Positions 11,896-24,300 of a stretch of 64,000 nt of DNA are shown here, piece after piece. The DNA lies in assembly GCA_035048815.1 (NCBI GenBank), contig JAUCBN010000005.1, positions 14,844,517 through 14,908,516 on the forward strand. Reading direction: 5' to 3'. This DNA is from Abelmoschus esculentus. Taxonomy: Eukaryota; Streptophyta; Magnoliopsida; Malvales; Malvaceae. Positions within the stretch are counted from its first letter, which is position 1, and each line of letters starts with the position of its first letter. A program made the position numbers and the translations under genes. The notes under the pieces are model-generated. The model searched no databases and was not told the DNA's origin. It was given only the letters and a program-made list of their open reading frames with translations.

Positions 11896-13246
11896 TTCTG
11901 TCGGCGGGGTTGATCAGGGTCAACCTTCGCCGCAAAGTTTTTAACGCTGCTCATCCTAGCTTTCTCTAAAGGTGCAGTGCTAGCTCGTGGTCTCTTAACC
12001 CTAGCATTCTCATCAGAGGGAGGAGTTCTCTTAGCACCTCTACCTGATGTCGTCCGAGCAGTTCTCCGAGGAGTTGGAGCAGATTCGATCCATTCAGCAG
12101 CCTCTTGGAAATCGTGATCATTGGCTAAGTCAGCCTCCAAGTCTTGGAGGTCAGGATCAAGGAGACTCACGTCCCCAGTATTAGCATTGGAAGGTTGCCG
12201 AGAGGTAATATTAGAGCTCTAATTAGGAAAGACCATTTGCAGCGGCTGTGAGGGATAGCGTCGAGCAGTGATCTTGCTAGGGACCGTTGGGAGAAGTCTA
12301 GGACCTTTGGAGAAAATTGGAGGTTCACTACTTGGAGCAGGGTCGTTGCCACTATTCGGAAGAGAGGACAAAAGGCTTTTATCCTTCCCATTACTAGTAT
12401 TGGCGGCGGTGGTGGTTTGGGATGGCGTAGGTATTTGTTGAGCATTGGAATCGTTGGTGATATAACGGATTCTACCGCGTTGAGTGGGTTGTGGGTCCTT
12501 CTTTTTAGGAACATAACGTAGCCAATCGCCAAAAGGGAGTTGTTCCGGTCGCGAATCAGTCGGGATAGAACAAGAATCTAGAGAATGTCCAATACGGCCA
12601 CAGCAATGGCAAAAAGTAGGAAGGCGTTCATACTGAAGTGGACAGAATCTTGTGGAGGGCCCTCCCCGATAGCAACACAACGCCTAACAAGCTGAGCAAC
12701 ATCTAAAGACAAACCAACCCGTAGATAGTCAACCATGTTGGAATCGATTTTCCGCGTATCGAGTTTTGTGATGGAGCCAATTAAAGACCCTAAGGATTTA
12801 CCAATATCATGAGCAGATTCTTCCGTGGCCAGGAAAATAAGAGGAATATTGTAGATGCGGACCCATATATTCATAGCAGAGAATGAATGTTCGTCAGGCG
12901 TGATAGAGGGGTTATACTGGGACAGAGCAAGCCATTCATCTTTGTAAGTCCAAGGACCCCTTGACAAGATATCATCCTTAATCTTCTCGTCCCTAAATTT
13001 GATGAGGAACATGCGTGGTTTCAAAATACTCATAGACAATAATTTGGTCGAAGTCCAGATACACGTAAAAGCCTTGATGATCACTTGATCATCAATCTCC
13101 CTTGAAGTGATAAGTTTCCCGAGAGCGGTTGAATGAGTATCCTCCTCAGGTAAACCCCAAGAAGTACTCGGTTGGAAGACAACTGCTTGTTCCTCAGCAG
13201 TAAATTGAATATTACCAAATTGCTGGAGAAAAGATTTAGAATCCAT
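11892..13246 (-). pseudogene. LINE-A ORF1: DUF4283/CCHC RNA-binding protein, broken
   Basis: L1 ORF1 proteins of plants bind the element RNA. The chosen start, MDSKSFLQQF, matches LINE-B. Residues 1-190 resemble the DUF4283 domain (SREIDDQVIIKAF, FLIKFRDEKIKDDIL, GPWTYKDEWLAL). The CCHC zinc knuckle of the zf-CCHC_4 type follows (CHCCGRIGHSLDSC), then a basic, Ser/Pro-rich tail ending DQPRRQK. Two lesions are seen against LINE-B: a one-base loss near 12660, just before the zinc knuckle, and an in-frame stop at about 12219-12221. The last codons overlap the next ATG as ATGA. Confidence 0.9.
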
Positions 13247-13336
13247 TGTAGAAAAATTGCAAAAAGCAAAGAAAAGGGATAGAGGAAAAGGAAGAGAAAG
13301 GCATGTGGAGTATAAAAAATAAAAGCAAGAGCCAGG

Positions 13337-13344
13337 TTTATATA
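13337..13344 (-). promoter_or_regulatory. TATA-like box upstream of LINE-A ORF1
   Basis: TATATAAA on the minus strand, about 90 nt before the ORF1 ATG. LINE-B has TATATAAG at the equivalent place (39203-39210), surrounded by A/G-rich sequence. Confidence 0.4.
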
Positions 13345-13742
13345 AGAAAGAAGGAGTTTGACTTGAAGCAGAAATACTGTTTAAGAAGTAAGAAGAAGAT
13401 AACAGAAAAAGGAGATAAATTATATTATTAATTGTATATAATAAAATATAAAGTATTTGAGAATAGATAGAAAAGGGTAACTTATCACATAAGAAAAAAG
13501 AAAAGATAGGAAAAGTAGATAAGAAAGGAAGTTGATATAGGAAAGGAGTGTAAAAATAAAATATAAAATCCTTAATAAGTGGACAATATTTAAAGGGATT
13601 ATACTTGAAAAGTATGTAAAGAAGGAATTGTTCGGAATAAGTATAAATCCAAAGAAACTTATAGAGAGGTAAGTTCAAATAGAAAAAAGTGTAAAACCGA
13701 TAATCGGTTAGCAAAGATAGTTCATCATTAACGATGTTGGAC

Positions 13743-13763
13743 AAAACCCTATAGAAGGGTGGT
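13743..13763 (-). other. CCCT...AGGG stem-loop in LINE-A 5'UTR
   Basis: ACCCTATAGAAGGGTGG on the plus strand forms a short hairpin. The same hairpin with similar flanks (GATGTTGGA-like sequence before, TAAAG after) occurs at 11520-11538 between ORF1 and ORF2, and at several places in LINE-B. Confidence 0.45.
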
Positions 13764-15498
13764 AAAGACATAAAATTAACACCAAAATTAAGTCCCTTAG
13801 CTGACCAAGCCAAGTAGTAGCCCGTGCCAAGGAGAGAACAAGGCCATAACCAAGTGCCATGCAACCCTCCGAGGAACCGGGTAGAGTCATAACTCCAACC
13901 AACGAAACACCAGGTGTAGACGTAACTCCAGTGGCAAGAAAGATACGGCGGAAACGGCGAGCAAGGCCTGGCAGCAACCAAGCTTCACTAGGCAGCCAAA
14001 CTGTGAACCGGCTTAGAGAAGTCTTGGTTAAGCACCTAAAACCGATGGCCATGAGAGCAGCAAAAAGAAGCAGAAAACCGCACCTCAACTGGCAATAACA
14101 AGAGTGAAAGCACAAGCATAACATTACAGCAAAGCAAAAGCTACCATACACTGCACATAGAGGACGGACATGATCATTGTCCATGCTCCAGGAGATGATG
14201 AGAGCAGCAGACGGCAGGGAGCAACCTAGCCCTTGCGAAAAGAAGACATCCATTAAAAACAACAATGGAATAACAAGAACCAGGTCAGAGAGGATAAAGA
14301 TATCAAATACACATATCCATGGAAACACCAAACGACTAGCAAAGAAACAAACAAAGATATCCCTAAAAAGACATGAAAAGATCGAGAGAATAAATAACCA
14401 CACCACCGCAGCATAGTGAAAGACATATGAACAACGCCCAGTAACATTAAAGGACATCTGATCGAGGAGAGGACCAGCAGAAGAAAGGTCGCAGGTAAAC
14501 TGGAACTAATGAAGCGAACTCCTTTGACGTTGCATGAAGGAGTCCAACTCGTGGAGACACCATGAAGGAAGGAGCCCGTCTCCGTTGTCTCTGCAAGAAG
14601 ACGACGCCCAGTAGCGCCAAGATCCAAAGAAGCAAGAGAAAGTCCAGTAGAAGAAGGATCGAGTGCAGGAGGACGAAAGCAAATCGATCTCCGTGGAGGC
14701 TTCATACCAGTAACGTGAGAGATCACGAGAAATCCGTGTAGTGGAGGCTGTCGCTACTCTCGAACTTGAAGGATAAAGAAATCCGTCGGCCAACAAAAAT
14801 AGGATATGGGCGTAAACCACAATAAAGAAGCAAAGAAGAGAGTGGGACGTAGAGGCGGAATAGGACACCTCCATAGATAGGAACTCTAATCCCATCCGTA
14901 AGATCAGAAGCGTCGCGAGAAGCCGCAGAAACTGCAGAAGTCGGGTAGAGGCTTCATACCAGTAACAAAAGAGATCACGAGTAATCCGTGTAGTGGAAGC
15001 TGCCGCAACTCTCGATCTTGAAGGATGGAGAAATCCGGACGTTCCAATCCGTAGAAGAAGAAACATCACGAGAAGCCGCAGAAAACGCAGAAGCCGAAGC
15101 CAATGGGGGACCGAGAGCGAGGAAACCGTCCTCAACGTTGGATAGCAAGTAAGTAGATAGACAAATCCATAAGGATTTGTTGGTATAAGATGAGAAGAAA
15201 GAAGAGGACTGCAAAGGAAGCAGTTTAAGAGAGGAAACAGTGGAGTAGCAAAGAGGATAACCGAAAAACTTACAGTGACAATCCAGCCGGCGTTGAACCC
15301 TTTCTCCAAAAGGTGGTCGGGACGACAGACGTTTCTTCCTCTCTCAGGTGTGGAGGTGGAGCGGAGCAATCGATCTAAGCAGGAGGACGATCGGTGGTGA
15401 TGAAGAAGGCGACGGCTAACTAAAGGAAAAGGGGATGAAGGAGGAAGAGAGAGAAGAGAGAAAAGGAAGAAACAATCTATCTCATCCGTTCAAATTTT

Positions 15499-15514
15499 AT
15501 TCCGTTCGAATTTT
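15499..15514. repeat. Target-site duplication of LINE-A, 5' side
   Basis: ATTCCGTTCGAATTTT, a perfect copy of 7060-7075. Immediately to its left lies a second, satellite-like ATCCGTTCAAATTTT (15484-15498) that belongs to the element side of the junction. Confidence 0.95.
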
Positions 15515-17689
15515 AACCGAGTAAAAAGCTTAAAATTTGAGATTAATTTGTATAATTTTGTTCACAAGCCTATAATTAACTATTTGAACTCATAAAATTT
15601 AATTTAATAACATTTGGTTGTCGTTTTGATGCGATTAAAACGAGCATGTCTAAATAAGCTCTATAGAGAATCCGTTCGAATTTTAACCGAGTAAAAAACT
15701 TAAAAATTTGAGATTAATATGTATAATTTTGTTCAAAAGCCCATAATTAAATATTTAAACTCATAAAGTTTGATTTAATAACATTTAGTTGTCGTTTTGT
15801 TGGGATTAAAACGTGCATGTTTAAATGGGTTTTATAGAGATTCTGTTCTAATTTTAACCGAGTAAAATTCTGAAAATTTCAGATTAATCTGTATAATTTT
15901 GTTTAAAAGCTAATAATTAAATATTTAAAATCATAAAATTTGATTTTAATAAAATTTGATTGTCGTTTTGATGCGATTAAAATGTGCATGTATAAATGTG
16001 CTTTATCGAGATTCCGTTCGAATTTTAAGCGAGTAAAAAGCTGAAAATTTGAGATTAATTTGTATAATTTTGTTCACGAGCCTATAATTAACTATTTGAA
16101 CTCATAAAATTTAATCTAATAACATTTGGTTGTCGTTTTAATACGATTAATACGAGCATGTCTAAATGTGCTCAATAGAGAATCCGTTCGAATTTTAACC
16201 GAGTAAAAACCTTAAAATCTTAAATTAATCTGTATAATTTTGTTCAAAAGCCCATAATTAGATATTTAAACTCATAAAATTTGATTTAATAACATTTGGT
16301 TGTTGTTTTGTTGGGATTAAAACGTGCAAGTTTAAATGGGTTTTATAGAGATTCTGTTCTAATTTTAACCGAGTAAAATTCTGAAAATTTCAAATTAATC
16401 TGTATAATTTTGTTCAAAAGCTAATAATTAAATATTTTAAATCAAAAAATTTGATTTTAATAAAATTTGGTTGTCGTTTTGATGCGATTAAAACGTGCAT
16501 GTCTAAATGTGCTTTATAGAGATTCCGTTCGAATTTTAACCAAGTAAAAATCTGAAAATTTGAGATTAATCTGTATAATTTTTTTAAAAAGCCTATAATT
16601 AACTATTTGAACTCATAAAATTTAAATTAATAAAATTTGGTTGTCGTTTTTATGCGATTAATACGAGCACGTCTAAATATGCTCTATAGAGAATCTGTTC
16701 GAATTTTAACCGAGTAAAAAGCTGAAAATTTAAGATTAATTTGTATAATTTTGTTCACAAGCCTATAATTAACTATTTGAACTCATAAAATTTAATTTAA
16801 TAACATTTGGTTGTCGTTTTGATGCGATTAATACGAGCATGTTTAAATGTGCTCTATATAGAATCCGTTCGAATTTTAACAGAGTAAAAACCTTAATATT
16901 TGAGATTAATCTGTATAATTTTGTTCAAAAGGCCATAGTTAAATATTTAAACTCATAAAATTTGATTTAATAATATTTGGTTGTCGTTTTGTTGGGATGA
17001 AAACGTGTATGTCTAAATGGGCTTTATAGAGATTCTGTTCTAATTTTAACCGAGTAAAATTCTGAAAATTTCAGATTAATCTGTATAATTTTGTTCAAAA
17101 GCTAATAATTAAATATTTTAAATCAAAAAATTTGATTTTAATAAGATTTGGTTGTCGTTTTGATGCGATTAAAACGTGCATGTCTAAATATGCTTTATAG
17201 AGATCCCGTTCGAATTTTAACTGAGTAAAAAGCTGAAAATTTGAGATTAATCTGTATAATTTTGTTCACAAGCCTATAATTAACTATTTGAACTCATAAA
17301 ATTTAAATTAATAAAATTTGGTTGTCGTTTTTATGCGATTAATACGAGCATGTCTAAATATGCTCTATAGAGAATCCGTTCGAATTTTAACCGAGTAAAA
17401 AGCTGAAAATTTAAGATTAATTTGTATAATTTTGTTCACAAGCCTATAATTAACTATTTGAACTCATAAAATTTAATTTAATAACATTTGGTTGTAGTTT
17501 TGATGCGATTAATACGAGCATGTCTAAATGTGCTCTATATAGAATCCGTTCGAATTTTAACAGAGTAAAAACCTTAATATTTGAGATTAATCTGTATAAT
17601 TTTATTCAAAAGGCCATAGTTAAATATTTAAACTCATAAAATTTGATTTAATAATATTTGGTTATCGTTTTGTTGGGATGAAAACGTGT

Positions 17690-20584
17690 ATGTCTAAATG
17701 GGCTTTATAGAGATTCCGTTCTAATTTTAACCGAGTAAAATTCTGAAAATTTCAGATTAATCTGTATAATTTTTGTTCAAAAGCTAATAATTAAATATTT
17801 GAAATTATAAAATTTGATTTTAATAAAATTTGGTTGTCGTTTTGATGCGATTAAAATGTGCATGTCTAAATATGCTTTATAGAGATTCTGTTCGAATTTT
17901 AACTGAGTAAAAAGCTGAAAATTTGAGATTAATTTGTATAATTTTGTTCACAAGCCTATAATTAACTATTTGAACTCATAAAATTTAATTTAATAACATT
18001 TGGTTGTCGTTTTGATGCGATTAATACGAGCATGTCTAAATGTGCTCTATATAGAATCCGTTCGAATTTTAACAGAGTAAAAACCTTAATATTTGAGATT
18101 AATCTGTATAATTTTGTTCAAAAGGCCATAGTTAAATATTTAAACTCATAAAATTTGATTTAATAATATTTGGTTATCGTTTTGTTGGGATGAAAACGTG
18201 TATGTCTAAATGGGCTTTATAGAGATTCCGTTCTAATTTTAACCGAGTAAAATTCTAAAAATTTCAGATTAATCTGTATAATTTTGTTCAAAAGCTAATA
18301 ATTAAATATTTGAAATCATAAAATTTGATTTTAATAAAATTTGGTTGTCGTTTTGATGCGATTAAAATGTGCATATCTAAATGGGCTCTATAGAGATTCC
18401 GTTTGAATTTTAACCGAGTAAAAAGCTAAAAATTTGAGATTAATTTGTATAATTTTATTCACAAGCCTATAATTAACTATTTGAACTCATAAAATTTAAT
18501 TTAATAACATTTGGTTGTCGTTTTGATGCGATTAATACGAGTATGTCTAAATTTGCTCTATAGAGAATCCGTTCGAATTTTAACCGAGTAAAAACCTTAA
18601 AATTTGAGATTAATCTGTATAATTCTGTTCAAAAGCCCCTAATTAAATATTTAAACTCATAAAATTTGATTTAATAACATTTATTTATCGTTTTGTTGGG
18701 ATTAAAACGTGTACGTCTAAATTGGCTTTATAGAGATTTCGTTCTAATAATAACCAAGTAAAATTCTTAAAATTTCAGATTAATCTGTATAATTTTGTTC
18801 AAAAGCTAAAAATTAAATATTTGAAATCATAAAATTTAATTTTAATAAAATTTGGTTGTCATTTTAATGCGATTAAAACGTGCATGTCTAAATGGGCTTT
18901 ATAGAAATTCGGTTCGAATTTTAACCGAGTAAAAAGCTGAAAATTTGAGATTAATCTGTATAATTTTATTAAAAAGACTATAATTAACTATTTGAACTCA
19001 TAAAATTTAATTTAATAACTTTTGGTTATCGTTTTGATGCGATTAATACGAGCATGTCTAAATATGCTTTATAGAGAATCTGTTCGAATTTTAACCGAGG
19101 AAAAACCTTAAAATTTGAGATTAATCTGTATAATTTTGTTCAAAAGCCCATAATTAAATATTTAAACTCATAAAATTTGATTTAATAACATTTGGTTGTC
19201 ATTTTGTTGGGATTAAAACGTGCATGTCTAAATGGGCTTTATAGAGATTCCGTTCTAATTTTAACCGAGTAAAATTCTGAAAATTTCAGATTAATCTGTA
19301 TAATTTTTGTTCAAAAGCTAATAATTAAATATTTGAAATTATAAAATTTGATTTTAATAAAATTTGGTTGTCGTTTTGATGCGATTAAAATGTGCATGTC
19401 TAAATATGCTTTATAGAGATTCTGTTCGAATTTTAACTGAGTAAAAAGCTGAAAATTTGAGATTAATTTGTATAATTTTGTTCACAAGCCTATAATTAAC
19501 TATTTGAACTCATAAAATTTAATTTAATAACATTTGGTTGTCGTTTTGATGCGATTAATACGAGCATGTCTAAATGTGCTCTATATAGAATCCGTTCGAA
19601 TTTTAACAGAGTAAAAACCTTAATATTTGAGATTAATCTGTATAATTTTGTTCAAAAGGCCATAGTTAAATATTTAAACTCATAAAATTTGATTTAATAA
19701 TATTTGGTTATCGTTTTGTTGGGATGAAAACGTGTATGTCTAAATGGGCTTTATAGAGATTCCGTTCTAATTTTAACCGAGTAAAATTCTAAAAATTTCA
19801 GATTAATCTGTATAATTTTGTTCAAAAGCTAATAATTAAATATTTGAAATCATAAAATTTGATTTTAATAAAATTTGGTTGTCGTTTTGATGCGATTAAA
19901 ATGTGCATATCTAAATGGGCTCTATAGAGATTCCGTTCGAATTTTAACCGAGTAAAAAGCTAAAAATTTGAGATTAATTTGTATAATTTTATTCACAAGC
20001 CTATAATTAACTATTTGAACTCATAAAATTTAATTTAATAACATTTGGTTGTCGTTTTGATGCGATTAATACGAGTATGTCTAAATTTGCTCTATAGAGA
20101 ATCCGTTCGAATTTTAACCGAGTAAAAACCTTAAAATTTGAGATTAATCTGTATAATTCTGTTCAAAAGCCCCTAATTAAATATTTAAACTCATAAAATT
20201 TGATTTAATAACATTTATTTATCGTTTTGTTGGGATTAAAACGTGTACGTCTAAATTGGCTTTATAGAGATTTCGTTCTAATAATAACCGAGTAAAATTC
20301 TTAAAATTTCAGATTAATCTGTATAATTTTGTTCAAAAGCTAAAAATTAAATATTTGAAATCATAAAATTTAATTTTAATAAAATTTGGTTGTCATTTTA
20401 ATGCGATTAAAACGTGCATGTCTAAATGGGCTTTATAGAAATTCGGTTCGAATTTTAACCGAGTAAAAAGCTGAAAATTTGAGATTAATCTGTATAATTT
20501 TATTAAAAAGACTATAATTAACTATTTGAACTCATAAAATTTAATTTAATAACATTTGGTTATCGTTTTGATGCGATTAATACA
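17690..20584 (+). repeat. Nine-monomer (1534-bp) satellite duplication
   Basis: About 1.35 kb at 17690-19050 recurs at 19224-20584 with an offset of 1534 bp. Private variants shared by both copies include an extra T in TAATTTTTGTTCAAAAGC (17768 and 19302), CATTTATTTATCGTTTTG, and GTTCTAATAATAACC. Only occasional substitutions separate them. Confidence 0.88.
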
Positions 20585-21399
20585 AGCATGTTTAAATGTA
20601 CTCTATAGAGAATCCGTTCGAATTTTAACCGAGTAAAAACCTTAAAATTTGAGATTAATCTGTATAATTTTGTTCAAAAGCCCGTAATTAAATATTTAAA
20701 CTCATAAAATTTGATTTAATAACATTTGATTGTCGTTTTATTGGGATTAAAACGTGCATGTCTAAATGGGCTTTATAGTGATTCTGTTCTAATTTTAACC
20801 GAGTAAAATTCTGAAAAATTCAGATAAATCTGAATAATTTTGTTCAAAAGCTAATAATTAAATATTTAAAATCATAAAATTTGATTTTAAAAAAATTTGG
20901 TTGTCGTTTTGATGCGATTAAAACGTGCATGCCTAAATGGGCTTTATAGAGATTCCGTTCTAATTTTAACGTAGTAAAATTCTGAAAATTTCAGATTAAT
21001 CTGTATAATTTTGTTCACAAGCCTATAATTAACTATTTGAACTCATAAAATTTGATTTAATAACATTTGATTGTCGTTTTATTGGGATTAAAACGTGCAT
21101 GTCTAAATGGGCTTTATAGTGATTCTGTTCTAATTTTAACCGAGTAAAATTCTGAAAAATTCAGATAAATCTGAATAATTTTGTTCAAAAGCTAATATTT
21201 AAATACTTGAAATCATAAAATTTAATTTTAATAAAATTTGGTTGTCGTTTTGATGCGATTAAAACGAGCATGTCTAAATGGGCTTTATAGAGATTCCGTT
21301 CGAATTTTAACCGAGTAAAAAGCAGAAAATTTGAGATTAATTTGTATATTTTTTTTCAAAAGCCTATAATTAACTATTTGAACTCATAAAATTTAATTT

Positions 21400-24300
21400 A
21401 ATAACATTTGGTTGTCGTTTTGATGCGATTAATACGAGCATGTCTAAATGTTCTCTATAGAGAATTCGTTCGAATTTTAACCGAGTAAAATCCTTAAAAT
21501 TTGAGATTAATCTGTATAATTTTATTCAAAAGCCCATAATTAAATATTTAAACTCATAAAATTTGATTTAATAACATTTGGTTGTTTTGTTGGGATTAAA
21601 ACGTGCATGTCTAAATGGGCTTTATAGAGATTCTAATCTAATTTTAACCGAGTAAAATTCTGAAAATTTCAGATTAATCTTTATAATTTTGTTCAAAAGC
21701 TAATATTTAAATACTTGAAATCATAAAATTTGATTTTAATAAAATTTGGTTGTCGTTTTGATGCGATTAAAATGTGCATGTCTAAATGGGTTTTGTAGAG
21801 ATTCCGTTCGAATTTTAACCAAGTAAAAAGCAGAAAATTTGAGATTAATCTGTATAATTTTGTTCAAAAGTCTATAATTAACTATTTGAACTCATAAAAT
21901 TTAATTTAATAACATTTTGTGGTCGTTTTGATTCGATTAAAACGTGCATGTCTAAATGGGCTTTATAGAGATTCCGTTCCAATTTTAACCGTGTAAAAAG
22001 CTGAAAATTTGAGATTAATCTGTATAATTTTGTTCAAAAGCCTATAATTAATTATTTGAACTCATAAAATTTAATTTAGTAACATTTGGTTATCGTTTTG
22101 CTGCGATTAATACGAGCATGTCTAAATGTGCTCTATAGAGAATCCGTTCGAATTTTAACCGAGAAAAAACCTTAAAATTTGAGATTAATCTGTATAATTT
22201 TGTTCAAAAGCCCATAATAAAATATTTAAACTCATAAAATTTGATTTAATAACATTTAGTTGTCATTTTGTTGGGATTGAAACATGCATGTCTAAATGGG
22301 TTTTATAGAGATTCCGTTGTAATTTTAACCATGTAAAATTCTGAAAATTTCAGATTAATCTTTATAATTTTGTTCAACAGCTAATATTTAAATACTTGAA
22401 ATCATAAAATTTGATTTTAATAAAATTTGGTTGTTGTTTTGATGCGATTAAAACGTGCATGGGTAAATGGGCTTTATAGAGATTCCGTTCGAATTTTAAC
22501 CGAGTAAAAAGCAGAAACTTTGAGATTAATTTGTATAATTTTGTTCAAAAGCCTATAATTAACTATTTGAACTCATAAAATTTAATTTAATAACATTTGG
22601 TTGTCGTTTAGATGCGATTAATACGAGCATGTCAAAATGTGCTCTATAGAGAATTCGTTCGAATTTTAACCGAGTAAAATCCTTAAAATTTGATATTAAT
22701 CTGTATAATTTTATTCAAAAGCCCATAATTAAATATTTAAACTCATAAAATTTGATTTAATAACATTTGGTTATCGTTTTGTTGGGATTAAAACGTGTAT
22801 GTCTAAATGGGCTTTATAAAGAATCCGTTCTAATTTTAATTGAGTAAAATTCTGAAAATCTCAAATTAATCTGTATAATTTTGTTCAAAAGCTAATAATT
22901 AAATATTTGAAATCATAAAATTTTATTTTAATAAAATTTGGTTGTCGTTTTGATGCGATTAAAACGTTCATGTCTTAATGGGCTTTATAGAGATTCCGTT
23001 CGAATTTTAACCGAGTAAAAAGCTGAAAATTTGAGATTAATCTGTATAATTTTGTTCAAATGTCTATAATTAACTATTTGAACACATGAAATTTAATTTA
23101 ATAACATTTTGTGGTCGTTTTGATTCGATTAAAACGTGCATGTCTAAATGGGCTTTATAGAGATTCCGTTTGAATTTTAACCGAGTAAAAAGCTGAAAAT
23201 TTGAGATTAATCTGTATAATTTTGTTCAAAAGCCTATAATTAACTATTTGAACTCATAAAATTTAATTTAATAACATTTGGTTGTCGTTTTGATGCGATT
23301 AATACGTGCATGTCTAAATGTACTCTATAGAGAATCCGTTCGAATTTTAACCAAGTAAAAACCTTAAAATTTGAGATTAATCTGTATAATTTTGTTCCAA
23401 AGCCTATAATTAAATATTTAAACTCAAAAAATTTGATTTAATAACATTTGGTTGTCGTTTTGTTGGGATTAAAACGTGCCGTTCTAATTTTAACCGAGTA
23501 AAATTCTGAAAATTTCAGATTAATCTTTATAATTTTGTTCAAAAGCTAATATTTAAATACTTGAAATCATAAAATTTGATTTTAATAAAATTTGGTTGTC
23601 GTTTTGATGCGATTAGAACGTGCATGTCAAAATGGGCTTTATAAAGATTCCGTTCGAATTTTAACCGAGTAAAAAGTAGAAAATTTGAGATTAATCTGTA
23701 TAATTTTGTTCGAAAGCCTATAATTAACTATTTGAACTCATAAAATTTAATTTAATAACATTTTGGTTGTCGTTTTGATGCGATTAATACGAGCATGTCT
23801 AAATGTTCTCTATAGAGAATTCGTTCGAATTTTAACCGAGTAAAATCCTTAAAATTTGAGATTAATCTGTATAATTTTATTCAAAAGCCCATAATTAAAT
23901 ATTTAAACTCATAAAATTTGATTTAATAACATTTGGTTGTTTTGTTGGGATTAAAACGTGCATGTCTAAATGGGCTTTATAGAGATTCTAATCTAATTTT
24001 AACCGAGTAAAATTCTGAAAAATTCAGATTAATCTTTATAATTTTGTTCAAAAGCTAATATTTAAATACTTGAAATCATAAAATTTGATTTTAATAAAAT
24101 TTGGTTGTCGTTTTGATGCGATTAAAATGTGCATGTCTAAATGGGCTTTGTAGAGATTCCGTTCGAATTTTAACCAAGTAAAAAGCAGAAAATTTGAGAT
24201 TAATCTGTATAATTTTGTTCAAAAGTCTATAATTAACTATTTGAACTCATAAAATTTAATTTAATAACATTTTGTGGTCGTTTTGATTCGATTAAAACGT

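Larger units (their letters stand above)
7076..15498 (-). mobile_element. LINE-A: near-full-length L1-clade non-LTR retrotransposon
   Basis: An 8.4-kb minus-strand element between perfect 16-bp target duplications. In element order it has a 5'UTR (15498-13247), ORF1 (13246-11892), a middle reading frame (11895-11251), ORF2 (11254-7166), a short structured 3'UTR and a very short A tail (T run at 7072-7078, partly shared with the duplication). Gene content is that of a plant L1: DUF4283 plus CCHC ORF1, and an endonuclease, RT, zf-RVT and RNase H ORF2. It is not 5' truncated. Lesions in both main ORFs make it non-autonomous. LINE-B is a clear sister copy over most of its length but has a different distal 5'UTR. 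Confidence 0.95.
13247..15498 (-). promoter_or_regulatory. LINE-A 5'UTR with internal tandem duplication
   Basis: About 2.25 kb with no supported gene; the open frames here have no recognisable domain. The ORF1-proximal 550 bp align with LINE-B, but upstream of about 13800 the two elements share nothing obvious. Tandem copies are visible. A stretch beginning GGCTTCATACCAGTAAC at about 14698 recurs at about 14949 with matching downstream text (GAGATCACGAG, AATCCGTGTAGTGGA, CTTGAAGGAT). GAGAAGCCGCAGAAA also occurs twice, at about 14916 and 15071. Repeated 5' units resemble in principle the promoter monomers of rodent L1s; promoter activity is inferred. Confidence 0.65.

Noticed and set aside
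13708..15369. Minus-strand open frames of 249 and 287 codons in the LINE-A 5'UTR
   Set aside because: No domain, not shared with LINE-B, and partly built from tandem duplicated DNA.
15501..15520. Exact CENP-B box in the satellite
   Set aside because: The CGAA and CTCG ends are present but the spacing is two bases too long and the CGGG core is not matched.
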